The position numbers and the translations under genes were made by a program. DNA of 10,833 nucleotides, from the NCBI GenBank assembly GCA_025938055.1, contig JAICQC010000128.1:1-10833 (forward strand). Direction: 5' to 3'. The notes below the pieces were generated by a model. It was given only the letters and a program-made list of their open reading frames with translations, did no database searches and was not told the DNA's origin. Positions 5,744 to 10,833 of this stretch are shown here, one piece after another. Origin of the DNA: Anaerolineales bacterium. Lineage in GTDB: Bacteria > Chloroflexota > Anaerolineae > Anaerolineales > Villigracilaceae. Position 1 is the stretch's first letter. Each line of letters opens with the position of its first letter.

Positions 5744-7123
5744 GCGGGCGACGAACCAGGCAGCGATGAAGCCTTCCGTCCCGCGCGTATCCCGGACCTT
5801 GATCCATTGATTGTTCCTGCCGATCTTGCCTTCGGCGTCCGGCTCGAGGACGGTCAGCTCTGCGCCCAGCCGCAGGCGCTTGATCAGGCTCGCGGCGGTG
5901 ACGACGGGCTGATGGCGCAGGGCAACTCCCTGGGCAGTGGTGCGCACCTTCATCGGACCGCCATTATTCGAAACCGTCGTAGCAGCCGCCTCGGGTTGCT
6001 GGGCTGTGGAGCCGCTCGCATATCTGACATACCAGGCTGCCACGTACCCCACCATGTTCGAAGCGTCTTTTACTTTGAGCCATTGTCCTTCCACGCCCAC
6101 TTTGGGGATCGCCTGGCTTGCAGGTTCTATACAGATGACCTGCTCGGTCACAGGCAGGCGCCTAATCAGCGTTTCGGGCGCGATGACCGGCTGGGTGCGG
6201 AAGGAAAGCTCCGCGGTAGGCACGAATGCCAGAGCGCCGGGGGGCAGTTGTTCGGCGTGTGCAGTGCCGGGCGTCTCAGAATCGGTTGTGTCCGTGGAAG
6301 GTGATGGCGGCTGTCCCTTTCGATCGGAAGCGTACCACGCTGCCACGTAGCCCTGGTCCCCATCAGGATCCTGCACGTTGATCCACTGACCATGTACGCC
6401 CAGCTTGGCTCGGGCTGTTGCTTTGGGCTCGAGACTGGTGAGTTCCGTCCCCATGACCAGGCGCTTCCAGAGGAAGCCGCTCAGCGATGGCTCGGCGCGC
6501 AGGGCGAGGTCATCCGCCGCCGCGTAGAGTGTCAAAGGATCTTCCGGGAGCGGCACCCGTGTCATCTTGGGAGGCTCGGCGGGAACGGCGCCGAACGAAT
6601 CGAACCACAGGACTGCGCTGATCTCCGTGTCGAGCCTGGCGCCGTTATATTTGTAGCGGCTCGTCAGCAGGACTTCCTTGCTTGGACCATCGCCGCCGTA
6701 TTTATACGGATCGTAGATCACATAATCCTTGCCTTTTTTCTCCTTCACCAGCACAAAGTGAGTCTGGATTCCCACCTGTTTGTTCCAATCCACCTGCAGA
6801 ATGACCGGCTTGCCCGCTGCCACTGCCTCGTCGATCTGGGCGATCGGGGCAGGGTGGCTCTCACAGGATTGCATGTCGCGGTAGGCGCAGTTGGGCCACA
6901 CATAGGGCAGAACGCTCGGGATGAAAAACGCTCCCTGAAAACCGCCAGCCTTCTTCATCTTCTCATTGACGGTTTCGGGGGTTTCGTTATAGCCAATGCC
7001 GTTCAGCATCATCGTGACCGAAGTCAGCAGACAGCCCCAGCCGCCGATGGTCTCCGACGAATTGCCGAGCCTGGTATCTTTCCACTTTTCATCGTTCTGG
7101 TAGAGATTCTGGGTTTTGAACAT
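5741..7123 (-). CDS. Cytosolic C39-like papain-fold peptidase with three SH3b domains
   Basis: 460 residues from the ATG at 7123, chosen for GGAGG (7130-7134) six bases upstream; the open frame runs further to 7207 without any start signal. Residues 1-175 match the peptidase C39-like family (Peptidase_C39_2). LYQNDEKW is near the N-terminus, GGWGCLLTSVTMML carries the candidate nucleophile Cys31, QTHFVLV carries His122, and YVIYDP carries Asp138. Three related SH3b domains follow (about 200-267, 300-371 and 395-460), each with an LxxR-x-x-P start, a GQW or NQW core and a GYVAAWY or GFIAAWF end, joined by Ser/Thr/Pro/Ala linkers. There is no signal peptide or membrane segment, so the enzyme should stay in the cytosol, which is unusual for a peptidase-SH3b design normally aimed at cell wall. 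It is the first gene of the cluster with the SLATT and SLOG/TIR-like genes. The substrate is unknown; cleavage of a partner or self-activation is speculation. Confidence 0.85.
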   Translation of the reverse strand: MFKTQNLYQNDEKWKDTRLGNSSETIGGWGCLLTSVTMMLNGIGYNETPETVNEKMKKAGGFQGAFFIPSVLPYVWPNCAYRDMQSCESHPAPIAQIDEAVAAGKPVILQVDWNKQVGIQTHFVLVKEKKGKDYVIYDPYKYGGDGPSKEVLLTSRYKYNGARLDTEISAVLWFDSFGAVPAEPPKMTRVPLPEDPLTLYAAADDLALRAEPSLSGFLWKRLVMGTELTSLEPKATARAKLGVHGQWINVQDPDGDQGYVAAWYASDRKGQPPSPSTDTTDSETPGTAHAEQLPPGALAFVPTAELSFRTQPVIAPETLIRRLPVTEQVICIEPASQAIPKVGVEGQWLKVKDASNMVGYVAAWYVRYASGSTAQQPEAAATTVSNNGGPMKVRTTAQGVALRHQPVVTAASLIKRLRLGAELTVLEPDAEGKIGRNNQWIKVRDTRGTEGFIAAWFVAR

Positions 7124-7190
7124 TGCCAGCCTCCGTGACTGAGTGACGAGCGGTCTGTGAATGACAGGTTTTGGGTGCAGGACACAAAGG

Positions 7191-7215
7191 ATTTTACTCC
7201 AAATCAAAAAGTATA
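7191..7215 (-). promoter_or_regulatory. Possible promoter of the three-gene cluster (weak)
   Basis: The AT-rich stretch upstream of the peptidase start offers two minus-strand -10-like hexamers, TATACT (7210-7215) and TAAAAT (7191-7196). Neither has a convincing -35 or the TGn extension seen at other promoters in the window. Either would give a leader of about 60-80 bases. Confidence 0.25.
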
Positions 7216-7274
7216 AAAATGATATTTAATGCAGGTTCCGCTCCTGCTCTATGAGCACCAGCTTTTCCCTGGAA

Positions 7275-7316
7275 AACAGGAGGAGACAGGCACTGTGTCA
7301 ACAGCACCTGTCTCCT
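7275..7316 (-). terminator. Hairpin downstream of the hydrolase gene, likely terminator
   Basis: AGGAGACAGG (7281-7290) is a perfect 10-bp inverted repeat of CCTGTCTCCT (7307-7316) with a 16-base loop. On the minus strand it lies about 45 bases after the hydrolase stop and is followed by CCTGTTTTCC, a short T run, so weak intrinsic termination is plausible. Two smaller hairpins follow: TTTTCC/GGAAAA at 7263-7276 and GCAGG/CCTGC at 7231-7247. No coding frame is credible in the 7124-7362 gap. Confidence 0.5.
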
Positions 7317-7362
7317 GATGGGAATTTCTGAATGTCAGGCTGAAAACTTGACGAGTATTGAC

Positions 7363-8454
7363 TTATTTCACATACCTGTCAAAGAACTCGATGGTACGCT
7401 GCATGGCGGTGCTGAAATAGTTCGAGATATTGTGGTTGTCGCCGTCATATTTGTATAGCTCCACGTACTGGTTGGCGTTGAGCATCTCGTAAAAAAGAAG
7501 TTCCGAGAATTCCAGCGGCACATCTTCGTCCAGAGTGCCGTGATGAAGCTGGATCGGCCCCGAGATCTCGTGGACGTAGGAGTTTGCAGAGATCGATCTC
7601 CAGAATTCAGGGTTCTCTTCGGGCGAGCCGAATTCCTCCGCAAGCCGGGTGCGCCATGAACGCGGGTTGGGCGTGGGCGTGACCGATGATCCGGGTCCGC
7701 GGCGCCAGCGCGTCAGCATGTCCGGGTAGGACGCAACCACGCCTGCCCAGATCACGCCTGCCTTGATGTCCTGGGTGACGACCATCGAGCGCAGGGTGAT
7801 GTATCCACCCATCGAGTGCCCCCACATGCCAATGCGGTTCGGGTCTGCGTCCGGGTAGCGCTTTATGGCGCCGACCGCGTTGAGCACATCCACCGTGTAC
7901 CCCGGGCTGCTGTACGCGCCGCCCGGTTCGCCTTCAGAGCGGTCGTGCCCGCGATAATCAGAACGGAAGACGATATAGCCGCTGCGCGCGATCAGGTCCA
8001 CGTAGGCGATGTAGCGCTCTGTTGTGCGGTAGACGTCCGGCGGAATGAATCCGTGGTTAAAGATGATGACCGGCCAGCCCGTGGGCGGTTTCTCCCCATT
8101 CGGCACGGTCATCAGGGCGTAGATTTTTAGTCCTTCTGAGAGATAGGAAACATAAAAGCGGCTGTAATTCACACCGGGGTCAAGCACCGACTCGATCACA
8201 ATGTCGCTGCCGGGGTATTCCAGGGCGCGCATTGCATCGATCTGGAGAGGATGCAGAGGCGCCAGCGTTGCGGTGGGCAGGGGAATTGCCGTTTCCGTGG
8301 GGAGCAGAGTGGTGGTCGGTAGAGGCAGCGGAGTGTCTGACGCGGCAGCGATAACACTCGTTGGCGCGACCAGGGCAGGACTATTGATCCCACCACAGGC
8401 GCCTGCCAGCAATGACAAGATCAACAGGGACCAGAAATAGTTCGGTTTTTTCAT
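7363..8454 (-). CDS. Lipoprotein alpha/beta hydrolase (prolyl oligopeptidase/dienelactone hydrolase-like)
   Basis: 363 residues from the ATG at 8454. A lipoprotein signal (MKKPNYFWSLLILSLLAGAC) places the lipidated Cys at residue 20, followed by a Thr/Pro-rich tether to about residue 65. The hydrolase domain has NHG at 133-135 (oxyanion region), RSDYRGHDRSEGEPGG, the nucleophile elbow GHSMGG (Ser214), the acid at HGTLDEDVP (Asp309) and DGDNH with His341 at the end, so the catalytic triad is complete. Order and spacing fit the S9 peptidase/dienelactone hydrolase-like branch; esterase or peptidase activity cannot be told apart. It should act outside the cytoplasmic membrane on small esters or peptides. 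The open frame extends to 8517, but the lipoprotein signal fixes the start at 8454; GAGAG just upstream is a modest ribosome binding site. A TAGAAT at 8568-8573 could be its -10, leaving a leader of about 105 bases. It seems monocistronic. Confidence 0.9.
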   Translation of the reverse strand: MKKPNYFWSLLILSLLAGACGGINSPALVAPTSVIAAASDTPLPLPTTTLLPTETAIPLPTATLAPLHPLQIDAMRALEYPGSDIVIESVLDPGVNYSRFYVSYLSEGLKIYALMTVPNGEKPPTGWPVIIFNHGFIPPDVYRTTERYIAYVDLIARSGYIVFRSDYRGHDRSEGEPGGAYSSPGYTVDVLNAVGAIKRYPDADPNRIGMWGHSMGGYITLRSMVVTQDIKAGVIWAGVVASYPDMLTRWRRGPGSSVTPTPNPRSWRTRLAEEFGSPEENPEFWRSISANSYVHEISGPIQLHHGTLDEDVPLEFSELLFYEMLNANQYVELYKYDGDNHNISNYFSTAMQRTIEFFDRYVK

Positions 8455-8634
8455 TAATTGACTCTCTTGAATCTCCAGGGTGCTGCAATTCCGTATAAGA
8501 ACGTACGTGGAATTCACGAGGGTGGATTTCCATTTCCTGACGCCGCGCAGGCAAAAATAATTTCCCCATTCTAGCGTGAAACGATTAGAGGATCTTTAGA
8601 CCAGGCGTACACTTTATGAACCTTGCGAGGGTGT

Positions 8635-9438
8635 TTAAATGTAAACGAGGCAATCCCTCTCCTCGAGCTTTGGAATCCACTTGGGGATGGACAACGCCTT
8701 GTTCCAGCGCAAGTCCAGCTTTTCAAGGTTTGGCAGTCTGGCGATGCCTGCGGGCAGGGTGGTTAATTGATTGGCTCTCAGGTCCAGGAACCGGAGGTTC
8801 GTGAGCTTTCCAATCGAATTGGGAATCGCTTTTACCCTGTTGTTCCTCAGGTCAAGATCGGTAAGGTTTTTCAGCCGTCCTATGGACTCGGGAAGAGTTT
8901 CGAGCATGTTCCCTTCCAGCATCAATTTTCTGAGATGTCTCAGTCCCCCAATCGCTCCCGGAAGGGATCCCAGACTGTTGCCCATCAAATGCAGTTCCCG
9001 GAGGTTCGTCAATTGCCCGATCGACGCTGGCAGCGTACGAAGTTGATTGTTGTATAACCGGAGCTCGATGAGGTTTGAAAGTTGCCCTATACCATCCGGC
9101 AGGTCGGTAAGCTGGTTGTCGGTGATGTTCAGATAGGCGAGAGATTTTAATCTCCACAATGAGGCAGGAACCGTATGAAGCTGATTATTGCTCAGATACA
9201 GAAACTTGAGCCTTGTCAGATTGCCAATCGATTCAGGCAGCGCCGCCAGCTCGTTGTGACCCAGGTCGAGCATCGTGAGATCGACCAGCTTTCCAATTAC
9301 GTTTGGAATCGACCTGAGTCCGTTCTCGCCCAGATTCAGCCATTCCAGCGCCGTATTTTCCCAAACGGATTCTGGTACCTTGCCCAAACCTTGATTGTAT
9401 AAATCAAGTGATTTTATGCTTAAGCTGTCCAACAACAA
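8635..9438 (-). CDS. Leucine-rich repeat protein, eleven 23-residue units
   Basis: 267 residues made almost wholly of LRRs. After seven residues come eleven units of exactly 23 residues (the last with an extended cap), consensus LxxLxLxxNxLxxLPxxIGxLxx, a Ras-suppressor/Leptospira-like bacterial class. The end EERDCLVYI is a capping segment. There is no signal peptide, membrane segment or enzymatic domain, so a cytosolic protein-binding scaffold is likely, partner unknown. No ATG precedes the first repeat; the start is probably TTG at 9438 (or the TTG codons at 9435 or 9432), one base after the stop of the DUF1801 gene, with no good ribosome binding site. Expression thus probably depends on translational coupling to that gene. 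At DNA level the units form a 69-base periodicity that has drifted, so the duplications are old. Confidence 0.9.
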   Translation of the reverse strand: MLLDSLSIKSLDLYNQGLGKVPESVWENTALEWLNLGENGLRSIPNVIGKLVDLTMLDLGHNELAALPESIGNLTRLKFLYLSNNQLHTVPASLWRLKSLAYLNITDNQLTDLPDGIGQLSNLIELRLYNNQLRTLPASIGQLTNLRELHLMGNSLGSLPGAIGGLRHLRKLMLEGNMLETLPESIGRLKNLTDLDLRNNRVKAIPNSIGKLTNLRFLDLRANQLTTLPAGIARLPNLEKLDLRWNKALSIPKWIPKLEERDCLVYI

Positions 9439-9439
9439 A

Positions 9440-9850
9440 TCACTTCGCGGCAGGCTTCGATTTCTTGACAGACGTTGCGATCAGTTCCTTTAGGACCTTT
9501 GTATCCACGTCCTCGAGTTTATTAATATACAGACAGCCTTTGCCCATCTTGTACTTCCCTAGCTTTGTCAGTTTATCCGAGTCAAACCCGCCCATCATGT
9601 ATAAGGTCAGGTTTTGGGCTCGCGGTGAGAAACCGGTGATGAACCAGTCGCCTTCGCGCCCTGATTTGTAAACATAATGGTAATCGCCAAACCCGATGAT
9701 ACTCGTGCCCCACATCTTCGGTTCGGCTTTGGTTGCCTTCTTCATGATCTCCAAAATCTGATAGCAGTCCTGTCGCTTGCGCTCGTCCTTCACCCCCTGA
9801 AGGAACTTATCCACACTGGCTTTCCTGACTTGGGTCTTTAGTTCTGCCAT
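9440..9850 (-). CDS. DUF1801 domain protein (YdhG-like, frataxin-like fold)
   Basis: 136 residues. The pattern fits DUF1801: an N-terminal helix with SVDKFLQGV and ERKRQDCYQILEIMKKAT, then EPKMWGTSIIGFGDYHYVYKSGREGDWFITGFSPR, then LTLYMMGG and a LGKYKMGKGCLYINKLEDVD segment, ending in a Lys-rich tail. The length is normal for the family. Family members are small cytosolic proteins with no proven biochemical role; a frataxin-like fold is known for some. The ATG at 9850 has AAGGAG (9858-9863) seven bases upstream and an extended -10 at 9883-9891. It leads a two-gene unit with the LRR gene, whose start lies one base past this stop. The pairing with an LRR protein has no obvious functional reading. 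Confidence 0.88.
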   Translation of the reverse strand: MAELKTQVRKASVDKFLQGVKDERKRQDCYQILEIMKKATKAEPKMWGTSIIGFGDYHYVYKSGREGDWFITGFSPRAQNLTLYMMGGFDSDKLTKLGKYKMGKGCLYINKLEDVDTKVLKELIATSVKKSKPAAK

Positions 9851-9857
9851 GTCTCAA

Positions 9858-9891
9858 CTCCTTTGATCGGGGTTTTGGCGGCATTATAGCA
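9858..9891 (-). promoter_or_regulatory. Extended -10 promoter and ribosome binding site of the DUF1801-LRR unit
   Basis: On the minus strand TGC-TATAAT (-10 hexamer at 9883-9888, extension to 9891) is a perfect extended -10. The -35 region falls in the end of the upstream DUF1624 gene and is poor. A start near 9876 gives a short leader with AAGGAG (9858-9863) seven bases before the ATG. Confidence 0.6.
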
Positions 9892-9896
9892 TGAGG

Positions 9897-10833
9897 CTAT
9901 AGATAGCTTAACCAAGTTTTGGATGGATGAATTTGCCTGTAGGTCTGGTATCGCCTGCAAATCGGGTAGAGCAGCAACACCACGATGATCCAGATCACGT
10001 ACACCGCGCCCAGGCTCAGACCGAAGCTGCTCAAGCTTCCCGACCGTAAAGCGCTGGTAGAGAGGATGTATTCGCTGGCATCGCGTCCCTGAATGACGAG
10101 TAATAACATGGCAAGAGCGTGAATGATGTAGAGATGAACGATGTAGAAAAAGAACGGAACCCTACCAAAAACGATCACGTGTTTTGGAAGTCGTTCCTTG
10201 CTTCGGTCAATGGCTGACAGGAAAATCAATGCCGGTCCCATCGTCATCAGCAGAAACTGAAGCGAGGGTGGGTACTTCGTCGTGTTCAGAAATGACATCA
10301 GCGTGAAGAGAGGCAAAGCCTGCGTTTGCCAATCGCGCGGTTCGCCGTACAGGTGGAGCCCGCGCAAGGCGATGAATAACAAAGTTGCTCCGATCCCGAT
10401 TCCCAGGAGCCATCGCTTTCTTTGCTCAACAGGGACGTTTTTCTGATACAGGGTCCCGAAGACGTACCCTAATGCCATCAAGCCCATCCACGGCAGGACG
10501 GGATAGACGATGTTAACAATTACCGGATCGGCTGCCCCGATGACAACCGTATGCGGCTGGTGGAGAATGTACCAGAGCACATCCCGAGCCGCCGATCCCT
10601 GAACAGTAATGGGATCAAGCAGGTTGTGCCCGAAAACGAGGATGATGCCGATGATAAATATCAATTTGTCTGGCAGGAACACCAGCGCCGACAAGGCAAC
10701 CATGCTAACGCCGATCGCCCAGATCACCTGCAGCAGACGGAAGCTGTAGGTGATGTCGAAGGTCCAGGCAAAGTTGACAATGAAAATCTCGACGAAAATC
10801 AGCCAGAGCCCGCGCGTAAAGAGAAACCAGGCA
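9897..10833 (-). CDS. DUF1624 / heparan-alpha-glucosaminide N-acetyltransferase-like membrane protein (N-terminus cut by window edge)
   Basis: The frame is open from the TAG at 9897-9899 to the window edge, giving the last 311 residues; the GTG at 10727 is internal, since the frame continues upstream with FTRGLWLIFVEIFIVNFAW, a typical membrane segment. The stretch YSFRLLQVIWAIGVSM, the repeated hydrophobic segments (about seven in this part) and the late NTTKYPPSLQFLLMTMGPAL and GRVPFFFYIVHLYIIH motifs match the DUF1624 family, related to the catalytic domain of HGSNAT and to acyltransferase-3-like membrane enzymes. The conserved His in YIVHLY fits this family. The likely role is transfer of an acyl group to a glycan across the membrane; the substrate is not known. 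The remaining N-terminus, usually carrying further conserved His/Asp residues, lies beyond the window. Confidence 0.88.
   Translation of the reverse strand, partial: AWFLFTRGLWLIFVEIFIVNFAWTFDITYSFRLLQVIWAIGVSMVALSALVFLPDKLIFIIGIILVFGHNLLDPITVQGSAARDVLWYILHQPHTVVIGAADPVIVNIVYPVLPWMGLMALGYVFGTLYQKNVPVEQRKRWLLGIGIGATLLFIALRGLHLYGEPRDWQTQALPLFTLMSFLNTTKYPPSLQFLLMTMGPALIFLSAIDRSKERLPKHVIVFGRVPFFFYIVHLYIIHALAMLLLVIQGRDASEYILSTSALRSGSLSSFGLSLGAVYVIWIIVVLLLYPICRRYQTYRQIHPSKTWLSYL

Noticed and set aside
5300..6304. Plus-strand open frame of 334 codons
   Set aside because: It spans the junction of two well-supported minus-strand genes and is a codon-bias shadow with no recognisable motifs.
6392..7138. 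Plus-strand open frame of 248 codons opposite the peptidase domain
   Set aside because: The opposite strand carries the intact C39-like catalytic motifs; this frame shows no domain pattern and no ribosome binding site.
8635..9438. Regular repeats of about 69 bases, considered as tandem repeat or CRISPR-like array
   Set aside because: The period equals 23 codons of a leucine-rich repeat protein and the repeats are conserved at protein rather than DNA level, with no identical repeats or spacers.
10727..10833. GTG at 10727 as the true start of the DUF1624 gene
   Set aside because: The frame continues upstream without a stop and encodes a further typical membrane segment of the family, so the gene is simply cut by the window edge.

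Overview
The window looks like chromosomal DNA of a free-living bacterium with about 55% G+C, most likely a Chloroflexota member of the Anaerolineae type. This assignment is inferred from protein style only: Thr/Pro-rich tethers after lipoprotein cysteines, a DUF1624 membrane protein, LRR and DUF1801 proteins. There is no rRNA or other marker gene to confirm it. Ribosome binding sites are mostly clear (GGAGG, AAGGAG or AGGAG), and several promoters share an extended -10 of the form TGnTAnAAt. Eight genes lie on the minus strand and one on the plus strand. No tRNA, rRNA, CRISPR array, transposase or integrase was seen.

Layout: 1-1256 (-) is the N-terminal 418 residues of a secreted matrixin-type zinc metalloprotease lipoprotein with thrombospondin type 3 calcium repeats; its C-terminus is outside the window. 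It is divergent from a small plus-strand gene (about 1414-1866) for an unknown protein with two copies of a GDF/W-x-x-P motif, closed by a hairpin terminator. Next, at 1897-2006, is a pair of imperfect palindromes resembling a repetitive extragenic (REP-like) element.

The centre (2015-7123, -) is a tight three-gene cluster read right to left: a cytosolic C39-like papain-fold peptidase with three SH3b domains; a membrane protein with two SLATT-like 2TM modules and a long helical tail; and a 764-residue fusion of a TIR/deoxyribosyltransferase-like domain, a TPR/TRAF-binding-like region and a SLOG-like Rossmann domain. SLOG and SLATT are known partners in predicted nucleotide-signalling conflict systems. 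I therefore read this cluster as a candidate anti-phage or stress-suicide module in which SLOG senses a nucleotide ligand, SLATT acts at the membrane, and the TIR-like and peptidase domains are effectors or regulators. That role is inference; the domain calls rest on motifs read by eye.

The right part (7363-10833, -) holds ordinary accessory genes: a lipoprotein alpha/beta hydrolase, a leucine-rich repeat protein of eleven 23-residue units whose start abuts the stop of a DUF1801 protein, and a DUF1624 (heparan-alpha-glucosaminide N-acetyltransferase-like) integral membrane protein cut by the window edge.
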